Source: Xanthomonas citri pv. mangiferaeindicae (GTDB lineage Bacteria > Pseudomonadota > Gammaproteobacteria > Xanthomonadales > Xanthomonadaceae). Taken from it: a stretch of DNA of 64,000 nt. The position numbers were made by a program, and so were the translations under genes. This document shows, piece after piece, positions 46,045 to 56,599 of this stretch (position 1 is its first letter; every line of letters begins with the position of its first letter). Below the pieces are notes generated by a model, which saw only the letters and a program-made list of their open reading frames with translations, was not told the origin of the DNA and did no database searches. The stretch spans positions 2,232,001 through 2,296,000 of the forward strand of contig CP016836.1 in NCBI GenBank assembly GCA_002240395.1, given 5' to 3'.

Positions 46045-47208
46045 ATGAACTTCCACGAATACCAGGCGAAGCAGTTGTTTGCCGATTACGGCATCCCCGT
46101 GCCGGCCGGGCGCGTTGCGTCCACCGCCGACGAAGCAGTCGAAGCAGCCAAGTCCCTGGGCGATGGCCCTTGGATGGTCAAGGCCCAGATCCACGCCGGT
46201 GGCCGCGGCAAGGCCGGTGGCGTGAAGTTCTGCAAGACCCACGATGACGTGAAGGCCGCCGCCGAGAAGATGCTTGGCACCAACATGGCGACCTACCAGT
46301 CGGCGGGCGTCGCCCTGCCGGTGAACCTGGTGCTGGTGACCGAGGCCGGCGAAATCGCCAAGGAACTGTACCTGTCGGTGCTGGTCGACCGCGGCACGCA
46401 GTCGATCACCTACATCGTCTCCAGCGAGGGCGGCGTGGACATCGAGCAGGTCGCTGCCGAGACCCCCGAGAAGATCGAGACCCTCAACGTCGGCTTCGTC
46501 GAAGGCTTCCAGGCCTACCAGGGCCGCGACATCGGCTTCAAGATCGGCCTCAACGCCAAGCAGGCCAATCAGCTGGCCAAGATCATGGGCGGCCTGTATC
46601 GGCTGTTCAACGAGAAGGATCTGGCGCTGGTCGAGCTCAACCCGCTGGCGATCCTCGACAGCGGCGACCTGTACGCGCTCGACGGCAAGGTCAACAGCGA
46701 TGACAACGCGACCTTCCGTCACAAGGATCTGGCCGCGATGCGCGACACGACCCAGGAAGACGAGGCCGAGGTGCGTGCCAGCGAGTACGACCTCAACTAC
46801 GTGACGATGGACGGCAACATCGGCTGCATGGTCAACGGCGCGGGCCTTGCGATGGCGACGATGGACGTGATCGCGCTCAACGGCGGTTCGCCGGCCAACT
46901 TCCTCGACGTCGGCGGCGGCGCGACCAAGGAGCGCGTCACCGAGGCGTTCAAGCTCATCCTGTCCTCGGACAAGGTCAAGGCGATCTTCGTCAACATCTT
47001 CGGCGGCATCGTGCGCTGCGACATGATCGCCGAGGGCATCATCGCCGCGGTCAAGGAAGTGGACGTCAAGGTGCCGGTCGTGGTCCGTCTGGAAGGCACC
47101 AACGTGGAAGCGGGCAAGAAGCTGCTGGCCGAATCCGGCCTGGCCATCACCCCGGCCGACGACATCAACGACGGCGCCAAGAAGGCCGTCGCGGCCGTTG
47201 CCGCCTGA
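46045..47208 (+). CDS. sucC: Succinate-CoA ligase (ADP-forming) beta subunit
   Basis: A 387-residue TCA-cycle enzyme subunit that, with SucD, converts succinyl-CoA to succinate with formation of ATP. The start [20 protein letters not shown] is typical. The ATP-grasp domain includes [17 protein letters not shown], and the C-terminal domain has [24 protein letters not shown] and [15 protein letters not shown], all strongly conserved. The length is that of E. coli SucC (388). It is followed 26 bases later by sucD and forms an operon with it. Confidence 0.98.
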   Translation: MNFHEYQAKQLFADYGIPVPAGRVASTADEAVEAAKSLGDGPWMVKAQIHAGGRGKAGGVKFCKTHDDVKAAAEKMLGTNMATYQSAGVALPVNLVLVTEAGEIAKELYLSVLVDRGTQSITYIVSSEGGVDIEQVAAETPEKIETLNVGFVEGFQAYQGRDIGFKIGLNAKQANQLAKIMGGLYRLFNEKDLALVELNPLAILDSGDLYALDGKVNSDDNATFRHKDLAAMRDTTQEDEAEVRASEYDLNYVTMDGNIGCMVNGAGLAMATMDVIALNGGSPANFLDVGGGATKERVTEAFKLILSSDKVKAIFVNIFGGIVRCDMIAEGIIAAVKEVDVKVPVVVRLEGTNVEAGKKLLAESGLAITPADDINDGAKKAVAAVAA

Positions 47209-47234
47209 CCCCACGCGACCAGGAAAATCATTCA

Positions 47235-48107
47235 ATGTCTGTTCTGATCAACAAGAATACGAAGGTCATCGTGCAGGGCTTCACCGGCCAGCAGGGCACC
47301 TTCCACGCGACCCAGATGGTCGAGTACGGCACCCAGGTCGTCGGCGGCGTGACCCCCGGCAAGGGCGGCACCACCCACATCAACCTGCCGGTGTTCAACA
47401 CCGTGCGCGAGGCGGTTGAAGCCACCGGCGCCGATGCGTCGGTGATCTACGTGCCGCCGCCGTTCGCGGCCGACGCGATCCTCGAGGCCGCAGCAGCTGG
47501 CATCAAGGTCATCGTCTGCATCACCGAGGGCATTCCGGTGCTCGACATGCTGCGCGTGAAGAACGTGCTCAAGTCGCACCCCGATGTCACCCTGGTCGGT
47601 CCGAACTGTCCCGGCGTGATCACCCCGGGCGAGTGCAAGATCGGCATCATGCCGGGCCACATCCACCAGCCGGGCAAGATCGGTATCGTCTCGCGCTCCG
47701 GCACGTTGACCTATGAAGCCGTCAAGCAGACCACGGCGGCGGGCCTGGGCCAGTCGACGGTCATCGGCATCGGCGGCGACCCGATCAACGGTCTGAACTT
47801 CGTCGACTGTCTGAAGCTGTTCAACGAAGACCCGCAGACCGAGGGCATCATCATGGTCGGCGAGATCGGCGGCGACGCCGAGGAAGCGGGCGCCGAGTAC
47901 ATCAAGGCGCACGTCAAGAAGCCGGTCGTGGGCTTCATCGCCGGCGCCTCGGCCCCTCCGGGCAAGCGCATGGGCCACGCCGGCGCGATCGCGTCGGGCG
48001 GCTCGGGCACGGCTGAAGGCAAGTTCAAGGCGATGGAAGCGGCCGGTGTGAAGACCGTCCGTTCGCCGGGCGACCTGGGCGCGGCGATCGCCGAACTGGT
48101 CAAGTAA
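47235..48107 (+). CDS. sucD: Succinate-CoA ligase alpha subunit
   Basis: A 290-residue partner of SucC. The CoA-binding Rossmann domain has [11 protein letters not shown] and [21 protein letters not shown] follows, and the phosphorylated His is in [11 protein letters not shown]. Family-typical length. It is the second gene of the sucCD operon and ends 26 bases before a strong terminator. Confidence 0.98.
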   Translation: MSVLINKNTKVIVQGFTGQQGTFHATQMVEYGTQVVGGVTPGKGGTTHINLPVFNTVREAVEATGADASVIYVPPPFAADAILEAAAAGIKVIVCITEGIPVLDMLRVKNVLKSHPDVTLVGPNCPGVITPGECKIGIMPGHIHQPGKIGIVSRSGTLTYEAVKQTTAAGLGQSTVIGIGGDPINGLNFVDCLKLFNEDPQTEGIIMVGEIGGDAEEAGAEYIKAHVKKPVVGFIAGASAPPGKRMGHAGAIASGGSGTAEGKFKAMEAAGVKTVRSPGDLGAAIAELVK

Positions 48108-48133
48108 GCGATCCGGGAACCCGGTGCTTCTCG

Positions 48134-48159
48134 AAAAGGCCGCCTCCGGGCGGCCTTTT
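48134..48159 (+). terminator. Rho-independent terminator of sucCD
   Basis: AAAAGGCCGCC, loop TCCG, GGCGGCCTTTT followed by another T. The 280 bases from here to the antitoxin gene contain no gene I can support. Confidence 0.88.
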
Positions 48160-48443
48160 TCGTGGTTGCGCCGCCCTTGGCATCCCTGCGAACTGAGGCC
48201 GATGGTGCCAGACGTCCTGCGCGGGCGACTCTGTGTCTGAACGCTCACAGCGGCGGATTGGCCGCCGGTGGTGGCGTCGAGTGTCATGGGCAAGCCCGCT
48301 CTGCGCGTCTGCGGGCTGCGGAGCGGTCACGCTCGCGCAGTCGGCAGACGTGTATCTGCACCGGTCGGCCGCCAGTCCGACCAGGCGGTTGACATGGCGT
48401 CGGTCGATGCGCATGCTCGATGCGCATCGAAGAGGGCCGCCTT

Positions 48444-48722
48444 ATGCGCATTCGCGAAGACTATGCCGGCTACGGCAAGCGCGCGACCAATGTCAGCATC
48501 AACCAGGGATTGCTCGAACAGGCGCGTGCGCTCGACATCAACCTGTCGGCGACGCTGGAAAAGGCGTTGGAAGCCGAGGTGCGCGCCCGCAGGCGCGCGC
48601 AGTGGCGGGAGGAGAACCGCGAGGCGATGGCCGCGTACAACGCGCGCATCGCCCGCGACGGGCTCGCCAGCGACCACGTTCGCGCATTCAAGGCATCGCT
48701 GAAGGACCCGACGGGGGTATGA
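48444..48722 (+). CDS. ccdA: CcdA-type antitoxin
   Basis: A 92-residue antitoxin. The N-terminal ribbon-helix-helix reads KRATNVSINQGLLEQARALDINLSA, the C-terminal half (RRRAQWREENREAMAAYNARI) is the charged toxin-binding region seen in CcdA. I chose the ATG at 48444 (MRIREDYAGY), seven bases after GAAGAGGG, over the ATG at 48420. It overlaps ccdB by ATGA, the usual arrangement, and is expected to repress the pair together with the toxin. Confidence 0.85.
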   Translation: MRIREDYAGYGKRATNVSINQGLLEQARALDINLSATLEKALEAEVRARRRAQWREENREAMAAYNARIARDGLASDHVRAFKASLKDPTGV

Positions 48723-49033
48723 GTCAGTTCTGTGTCTATGCCAATGCCGATCCGGCTTCGCGTCGCGCGGTGCCCTGTTGGCTGAACGTGCAGAGCGATT
48801 TGATCGACACCGTGGAGTCGCGTGTCGTCGTGCCGCTGATTCCACCCGAGCAGGCCGGCCCGCTGCTTACCCGCCTGATGCCGGCGCTGCCGGTCGCCGG
48901 ACACACGATGGTGATGGACACTGCGCAGATCACCAGCGTACCCATGCAGATGCTCGGTCGACAGGTCGCGGACCTGTCGGGCGAGCGACTGCGCATCATC
49001 GAAGCCCTGGATTTCCTGACGTATGGCCTCTGA
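48719..49033 (+). CDS. ccdB: CcdB-type toxin (DNA gyrase inhibitor)
   Basis: A 104-residue toxin starting MSQFCVYAN. The order of conserved elements fits CcdB: PCWLNVQSDLIDTVESRVVVPL, a central LMPALPVAGHTMVMDTAQ, and a C-terminal helix ERLRIIEALDFLTYGL. In F-plasmid CcdB the last three residues (WGI) contact GyrA; here they are YGL. It starts within the antitoxin stop codon and overlaps the first 11 bases of nadE in another frame, so its loss by deletion would damage nadE. Confidence 0.86.
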   Translation: MSQFCVYANADPASRRAVPCWLNVQSDLIDTVESRVVVPLIPPEQAGPLLTRLMPALPVAGHTMVMDTAQITSVPMQMLGRQVADLSGERLRIIEALDFLTYGL

Positions 49034-50672
49034 CCCCGCCCGCTCCCTGCGCATCGCCCTGGCCCAGTTCGACTTTCCAGTCGGCGACGTGGGGCGCAAT
49101 GCCGAACGCATCGCCGCGATGATCGAGGAGGCGAAGACCGAGTTCGGTGCCGACATCGTCGTTTTCCCCGAACTTGCGATCAGCGGTTACCCGCCCGAAG
49201 ACCTGCTGATGCGGCCGGGCTTCCTGATCGATTGCGAAGCCGCGCTGATGCAGGTCGCCAAGGACGTACATGGCATTGTCGCGATCGTCGGCTGGCCCGA
49301 ATCGGCCGGCAGCGTGCTCTACAACGCCGCCAGTGTGTTGCGCGACGGCAAGGTCGAGCGGACGTATCGCAAGCGCGAGTTGCCCAACTACAACGTCTTC
49401 GACGAGCGGCGCTATTTCCACGTCGACCCCGATGGTGGCTCGTGCGTGATCGACGTGCGCGGCGTGCCGGTCGGTGTGTTGGTGTGCGAGGACCTGTGGT
49501 TCCCCGAGCCGCTCGACGACACCGTGCGCGCCGGCGCCGAACTGGTCGTCGTGCCCAACGCCTCGCCCTACGAGCGTGGCAAGCATCGCCAGCGCGACGC
49601 CTTGCTGGCCGAGCGCACGCGCGATGCCGGTGTGGCCTTGGCTTACGTGAACGTGGTCGGCGGCCAGGATGCGCTGGTGTTCGATGGCGCCTCAGTTGTC
49701 GCCGATGCCGATGGCACCGTGCACCCGGCGGCGGTCGCGTTCGACGACCAATGGCTGGTGGTCGATTACGACCGGCAGCGCCGCGGCTTTACGCCGGTGC
49801 TCTGGGTCGACGATGGCGATGAGAGCATCGACGCGCTGGCCTGGCGCGCGGTGGTGCGCGGGCTGCGCGACTACTGCGGCAAGAACGGTTTTTCGAAGGT
49901 GTGGCTGGGGCTGTCGGGCGGCATCGATTCGTCGGTCGTGCTGGCGATGGCGGTCGATGCCCTCGGGGCAGATAACGTCACCGCGGTGCGATTGCCGTCG
50001 CGCTACACCGCCGGCTTGAGCAACGACCTGGCGGCCGAGCAGTGCGAGCACCTGGGCGTGCGCATGCTCACGATTCCGATCGAGCCGCCGTTCCAGGGGT
50101 TTCTTGACACGCTGGCTGAGGCCTTCGGCGACGCGGCGCCCGATGTGACCGAGGAGAACCTGCAGTCGCGCACGCGCGGCGCGATCCTGATGGCGCTGTC
50201 CAACAAGCATGGTGGGCTGCTGCTGACTACCGGCAACAAGAGCGAGTACGCGGTCGGCTACGCGACGATCTACGGCGATATGTGCGGCGGTTACGCGCCG
50301 CTGAAGGATCTCTACAAGACCGAGGTCTTCGGGCTGGCGAAATGGCGCAACACGGTCGCCGGCAGCCCGGTGATCCCGCCGGCGGTCATCGACCGGCCGC
50401 CGTCGGCCGAACTGCGCGCCGACCAACTCGACCAGGACTCGTTGCCGCCCTACGACGTGCTGGACGCGATCCTGCGCCGCTTCGTCGATCAGGAGGAGTC
50501 GCGCGACGAGATCGTCGCCGCCGGCTTCGACGCGCCCACCGTCGACCGGATGCTGCGGCTGGTGCGCACCAGCGAGTGGAAGCGCCACCAGGCCGCCCCA
50601 GGCCCGAAGATCTCGCGCCGCGCCTTTGGCCGCGAGCGCCGCTATCCGATCAGTAACCGGTACTCGGGCTGA
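49023..50672 (+). CDS. nadE: NAD synthetase, glutamine-hydrolysing
   Basis: A 549-residue two-domain enzyme making NAD from deamido-NAD, ATP and glutamine. The N-terminal nitrilase-type glutaminase has its Glu50-Lys117-Cys155 triad (FPELAISGY, YRKRELPNYNVFDE, VLVCEDLWF). The synthetase domain has the PP-loop LSGGIDSSVV (about 296-305), with LLTTGNKSEYAVGYAT and GDMCGGYAPLKDLYKT further on. The start (MASDPARSLR) overlaps the ccdB stop by 11 bases. Family-typical length of about 540. Confidence 0.97.
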   Translation: MASDPARSLRIALAQFDFPVGDVGRNAERIAAMIEEAKTEFGADIVVFPELAISGYPPEDLLMRPGFLIDCEAALMQVAKDVHGIVAIVGWPESAGSVLYNAASVLRDGKVERTYRKRELPNYNVFDERRYFHVDPDGGSCVIDVRGVPVGVLVCEDLWFPEPLDDTVRAGAELVVVPNASPYERGKHRQRDALLAERTRDAGVALAYVNVVGGQDALVFDGASVVADADGTVHPAAVAFDDQWLVVDYDRQRRGFTPVLWVDDGDESIDALAWRAVVRGLRDYCGKNGFSKVWLGLSGGIDSSVVLAMAVDALGADNVTAVRLPSRYTAGLSNDLAAEQCEHLGVRMLTIPIEPPFQGFLDTLAEAFGDAAPDVTEENLQSRTRGAILMALSNKHGGLLLTTGNKSEYAVGYATIYGDMCGGYAPLKDLYKTEVFGLAKWRNTVAGSPVIPPAVIDRPPSAELRADQLDQDSLPPYDVLDAILRRFVDQEESRDEIVAAGFDAPTVDRMLRLVRTSEWKRHQAAPGPKISRRAFGRERRYPISNRYSG

Positions 50673-50689
50673 TGGGTTGCACTCCGCTC

Positions 50690-50900
50690 CACTCCACGCT
50701 GGAGGAAGGCCGGTGCGGGGCCAACGCTTCGCGCCCTCCCCCCCACGCAGGGAAACGCCGTGATGCGGGCCGCGCTTCGCTCCTTCCACCGCCTGCGAGG
50801 GAAGGCGTCGGGCGGCGCGCGACAGGCATGTTTGCAAGGAGCGGCGCAGTGCCCCTTCCCTCGCTTGCGGGGGAAGGCTGGGATGGGGCGTAGCGGCTAG
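50690..50900. repeat. Intergenic run of short repeated boilerplate sequence
   Basis: The 273-base gap between nadE and dtd holds no gene. It contains several variants of one sequence: CCCTCCCCCCCACGCAGGGA, GCGAGGGAAGGCGTCGGGC and CTTCCCTCGCTTGCGGGGGA, arranged in direct and inverted orientation. GGGAAGG-(C)-(T/G)GGGATGGGG-type text is common between genes in this family. It can fold extensively and probably has no coding role. Confidence 0.5.
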
Positions 50901-50945
50901 GCGCGCGAGGGGCTGGTCCGAGCGGCTGGCCGCGGCGGTGGTGTC

Positions 50946-51382
50946 ATGCTCGCCTTGATCCAGCGGGTCAGCGAGGCGTCGGTGCGGGTCGACGGCGAAG
51001 TCGTGGGCCGGATCGGGCCGGGGCTGCTGGCGTTGGTCGGGATCGAGCCCGGGGACGACGAGGCACAGACTGCGCGGATGGCCGATCGGCTGCTGGCCTA
51101 CCGGGTGTTCGCCGACGAGGCCGGGCGCATGAACCGGTCGCTGGCGCAGACCGGCGGCGGATTGTTGTTGGTCAGCCAATTCACATTGGCCGCGGATACC
51201 CGCTCGGGCAATCGGCCCGGTTTCAGTACTGCCGCACCGCCCGAGGAGGCTGAACGGACCTTCGGTCACTTGGTCGCAGCCTGCCGTGCCCGGCATGGGG
51301 GGTGGAAACGGGGCAGTTCGGGGCCCATATGGTGGTCAGCCTGGTCAACGACGGCCCGGTCACCTTCCTGCTGCGGGCATGA
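50946..51382 (+). pseudogene. dtd: D-aminoacyl-tRNA deacylase, frameshifted near its C-terminus (probable sequence error)
   Basis: Dtd removes D-amino acids from mischarged tRNA. The frame from [13 protein letters not shown] through the SQFTLAADT motif (which binds the D-amino acid) is intact. At a run of six G (51297-51302), after CRARHGG, it shifts. Adding one G gives [26 protein letters not shown] and a stop at 51382, total 145 residues, the exact family length. The second conserved motif (NDGPVT) is in the shifted part, so as written the enzyme would be inactive. Since the family is near-universal in such bacteria, an error in the sequence is the simplest explanation. Confidence 0.88.
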
Positions 51383-51436
51383 CCCCGGCCCTGCAGGTGG
51401 TATAATTACGGGTTCACTTTGACAACGGTGCGCCAC

Positions 51437-53323
<1,887 letters not shown>

Positions 53324-53343
53324 TCTGGCGCTGTTGATATGCG

Positions 53344-53370
53344 AAAAGCCCGCCGAAAGGCGGGCTTTTT
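53344..53370 (+). terminator. Rho-independent terminator of rpoD
   Basis: AAAAGCCCGCC, loop GAAA, GGCGGGCTTTTT. Begins 20 bases after the rpoD stop. Confidence 0.92.
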
Positions 53371-53424
53371 CGTGATCGCAATGAGGGCGGCGCCCTGGAC
53401 CTCGAGGCAGTCTCGCGACACCCT

Positions 53425-53907
53425 ATGGGGATGACGCCGCATGACCCTTACACCGCGCCGCGTGCGCCACTGGAGTCGCCGGATGCGGTGCTGCCTCCGA
53501 TGTTCGGTTACGTCGGCTTGCTGCTGGCGACGATCTTCGGATCCTTGCTTGGTGGAGGGCTGATCCTCGCGCTGAACTTCCGCGCCATGCGTCGCCATGG
53601 GGAGATGTTGGCGGCGATCTGTCTCCCGATCGTGGCCGTCTGGGCAATGCGGTTCATGGCGCCACTGGTCTCGGGGATGCCCGACGGGGCTTTGCGTCTC
53701 GGTGTGGCGCTGACATGGTGCCTGACCATGCTGGCGACGATGCGGGCAATGCAGGGCGGAGAACTGGCGCGGCGCCGTGCGGCCGGTCAGCGACGGCGTC
53801 CTTGGTGGCTGGCGTTTGGTCTGGGCCTGGTGGTGAGCGTGATGCTGATTTTGATGGACGGACTGGTGCGTGCCTTCTGGCCGCGTACCTTCGTGCTTGC
53901 CGGCTGA
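53425..53907 (+). CDS. Four-helix membrane protein, unknown function
   Basis: A 160-residue protein with a short polar Pro-rich N-terminus (DPYTAPRAPLESPD) and four hydrophobic segments (about residues 27-50, 62-82, 88-106 and 126-150). A DPYxAPxA-type start followed by helices is common in small uncharacterised membrane proteins of this bacterial group. Two ATGs six bases apart (53425, 53431) are possible starts. It is convergent with rpiA, ending 26 bases from that stop. Confidence 0.65.
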   Translation: MGMTPHDPYTAPRAPLESPDAVLPPMFGYVGLLLATIFGSLLGGGLILALNFRAMRRHGEMLAAICLPIVAVWAMRFMAPLVSGMPDGALRLGVALTWCLTMLATMRAMQGGELARRRAAGQRRRPWWLAFGLGLVVSVMLILMDGLVRAFWPRTFVLAG

Positions 53908-53933
53908 GGACCGCGGAACTCGGCGGCCTTTGC

Positions 53934-54577
53934 TCAGAGCACCGTCGGCGTCGCGGTGCCGACGATGACGACATCGGCCTTGCGACGTGCGAACAGGCCG
54001 ACGCTGACCACGCCCGGGATCTGGTTGAGCTGCGCTTCCAGGGCCACCGGATCGGTGATCGCCAGACCGTGGATGTCGAGCACCCAGTTGCCGTTGTCGG
54101 TACGCACCCCCTCGCGCCAGACCGGCTGACCGCCGGTGGTCGCCAGGATCTCGCGGGCGACGAGGCTGCGGGCCATCGGGATGACCTCGATCGGCAGCGG
54201 GAACGTGCCCAGCACTGGCACCTGCTTGGCCGGGTCGATGATGCAGACGAAGCGCTCGCTGGCCTCGGCGATGATCTTCTCGCGCGTCAGCGCCGCGCCA
54301 CCGCCCTTGATCAGGTGCTTGCCCGGATCGCACTCGTCGGCGCCGTCGACGTACAGCGACAACGGGCCGGTGGCGTTGAGGTCCAGCACCTCGATACCGT
54401 GCCGGCGCAGGCGCTCGGTGCTCTGATCCGAGCTCGAGACCGCGCCGTCGATGCGGTGCTTGATCTTCGCCAGCGCGTCGATGAAGAACGCCACCGTCGA
54501 GCCGGTGCCGACGCCGACGATCATGCCGTCCTCGACGTATTCGATCGCCTTCTCGCCGGCCAGACGCTTGCCTTCGC

Positions 54578-54581
<4 letters not shown>
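53934..54581 (-). CDS. rpiA: Ribose-5-phosphate isomerase A
   Basis: A 215-residue enzyme of the pentose phosphate pathway that interconverts ribose 5-phosphate and ribulose 5-phosphate. Conserved loops are visible: [48 protein letters not shown] and the C-terminal [10 protein letters not shown]. The ATG overlaps the stop of the EVE-domain gene, so it is the third gene of a tightly packed run with the cyclo-ligase and EVE genes. Confidence 0.97.
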
Positions 54582-55053
<472 letters not shown>

Positions 55054-55057
<4 letters not shown>

Positions 55058-55647
55058 CGCGTCTCGTCAGGCGGCAGGGGCGGAAACAGGGTCGCCGATT
55101 CGGTGCAGACCGCGTCGAGCGGCACATCCCAGTCGGCGGCATCAAGTGCGTCGACCTGCTGCGAGGCGAAGGCGGCGCCGACCAGCATGGGCGGCGCGCC
55201 CTGCGCCCGGCGGAACGCGAAGCTGCGGTCGTACCAGCCGCCGCCCATGCCCAGGCGATGGCCCTGCGCGTCGAAGCCGACCAGCGGTGCGACCACCAGC
55301 GCCATCTCGCGCGCATCGAGCGCCGAGGCCGGCTCGACGTCCGGTTCGGGAATGCCGTAGCGGTTGGTCACCAGCGCATCACCGGCGCGCCAGGGCGCGA
55401 AGCGCAGCGTGTCGCCGTGCAGCAGCGGCAGGCAATAGACCAGGCCGGGTGGAAGACGGAGTTGGAATACATGCAGGCCGATCTCGCCGTCGCTGGCCCA
55501 ATAGCCGGCGACGTAGCCGGTGGCGGGCAGTGTGGGCAGGGCGAGCAATTGCGCGGCCAGGCCTTCGGCGGCAGCGATCCGCGTCGCGGCTGGCAGCGCG
55601 CGGCGCTGGTCGCGCAGGCGGCGGCGAAGGGCGGGGCGGTCGGTCAT
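55054..55647 (-). CDS. 5-formyltetrahydrofolate cyclo-ligase
   Basis: A 197-residue enzyme (YgfA/MTHFS) that converts 5-formyl-THF to 5,10-methenyl-THF with ATP. Marks are [16 protein letters not shown] at the N-terminus, [23 protein letters not shown] (substrate and phosphate loops, about 135-160) and a C-terminal DAVCTES. I chose the ATG at 55647 ([10 protein letters not shown]); a longer start at 55716 would begin inside the 6S RNA. The order zapA, 6S RNA, cyclo-ligase is the standard one in gammaproteobacteria. Confidence 0.94.
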
Positions 55648-55702
55648 GCGGCCGGACTCGTCGTCGAAAAAGCGCCGGCGACGCGGCAGGCGAAAAGAAA
55701 TA

Positions 55703-55887
55703 CGTTCTCCGCACATGTCGATGCACGCGAAACGACCTTGAACCCGGGGTTCAAGTGGGAACGCCGGAATTCCTTTGGGCTTTCCGCTCGAGGGCGGATA
55801 TGCACTCCCGGTTTTCCTGCATCCCCGGTGTCGTTCTTAAGGGACAAGGCGAATGTTTTGCACGCTGTCGGACACGGCAGAGAACGC
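55703..55887 (-). ncRNA. ssrS: 6S RNA
   Basis: A roughly 185-base RNA that sequesters sigma-70 RNA polymerase. The ends pair: minus-strand CGTTCTC-TGC near 55887 with GCG-GAGAACG ending at 55703, followed by TATTTCTTTT as a release site. The characteristic inner stem TTGAACCCCGGGTTCAA (about 55737-55756) matches the CCUUGAACC-AAGGGUUCAAGG region of E. coli 6S. A -10 box TATACT (55899-55894, minus) is seven bases before the predicted start; no good -35 is seen. Location between zapA and the cyclo-ligase gene is the conserved one. Confidence 0.87.
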
Positions 55888-56037
55888 AGGCGCAGTATAG
55901 CGCCGCAACGCCGATACGCGCAGCCGTTCGTCGGCGAGTGCGTTCGGCGATGGAACAAGTTCAGCCGCGTGGCGGTGGTGCGAAGAAGGCGCGGTTAGGA
56001 ACGCGCCGCCATCGTTCCAGCGCCTGGTGGCCCGCGA

Positions 56038-56337
56038 TCAGAGCTCGGCTTCGAACGCGTCGAGCCGGCGATGCAGCGACGCGATGGCCTCGGCGATCGC
56101 GCGGCCGTCGCTGCCGCCGGTCTGGCGCAGTTGCAGCAGTTCGTGGGCGAAATTCAACGCCGCGAGCACGGCGATGCGGTCGACGGCCGCCATGCGGTTG
56201 GCGCCGCGGATCTCGCGCATCTGGGTGTCGACCAGGCGCGCGGCTGCCGTCAGGCCGTCGCGCTCGCCCGGCGCCACGCCCACGGTGTACTCGCGGTCCA
56301 GCACGCGGACACTGACCGCCTCGCTGGCACTGCTCAC
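56038..56337 (-). CDS. zapA: Cell division protein ZapA
   Basis: A 99-residue FtsZ-ring stabiliser. The N-terminal beta part has VSVRVLDREYTVGVAPGERD; the long C-terminal helix contains RMAAVDRIAVLAALNFAHELLQ, both typical. Its ATG overlaps the stop of the small coiled-coil gene upstream, and the 6S RNA follows. Confidence 0.93.
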   Translation of the reverse strand: MSSASEAVSVRVLDREYTVGVAPGERDGLTAAARLVDTQMREIRGANRMAAVDRIAVLAALNFAHELLQLRQTGGSDGRAIAEAIASLHRRLDAFEAEL

Positions 56338-56555
56338 GTGTGTTGCTCCAGGGATTTGAGGCGCGCGATCATCGCTTCGACGCGCGAGCGCGCCTGTTCG
56401 TTCTTCGACACCAACTGGGCACGTTCGACGACGATGCTTTCCTGTTGCTGGCGCAGGCTGCGGTTCTCGTCGCGGAGCAGACGGGCGCGCTCGATCAACG
56501 TCTCCACGCGCGCGGTCAGGCGGGCGAGCTGGGTGATGACGTCGGGCGTGTCCAT
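56334..56555 (-). CDS. Small coiled-coil protein (ZapB-like, TIGR02449 type)
   Basis: A 73-residue protein that is one continuous coiled coil: LARLTARVETLIERARLLRDENRSLRQ and on to the end, with leucines and other hydrophobics in heptads. Such proteins precede zapA in many gammaproteobacteria and may bridge ZapA and the nucleoid. Start ATG 56555 (MDTPDVITQL); the in-frame extension to 56663 is Arg/Pro-rich and not credible. ATGA overlap with zapA. Confidence 0.85.
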   Translation of the reverse strand: MDTPDVITQLARLTARVETLIERARLLRDENRSLRQQQESIVVERAQLVSKNEQARSRVEAMIARLKSLEQHT

Positions 56556-56599
56556 GTCGGCACGATAGGCAGCGCCCCGGTGCCGGTCAAGGCGGCGCC

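Noticed and set aside
55650..55716. Upstream start for the cyclo-ligase gene
   Set aside because: It would place the N-terminus inside the 6S RNA and adds an Arg-rich stretch not found in the family.
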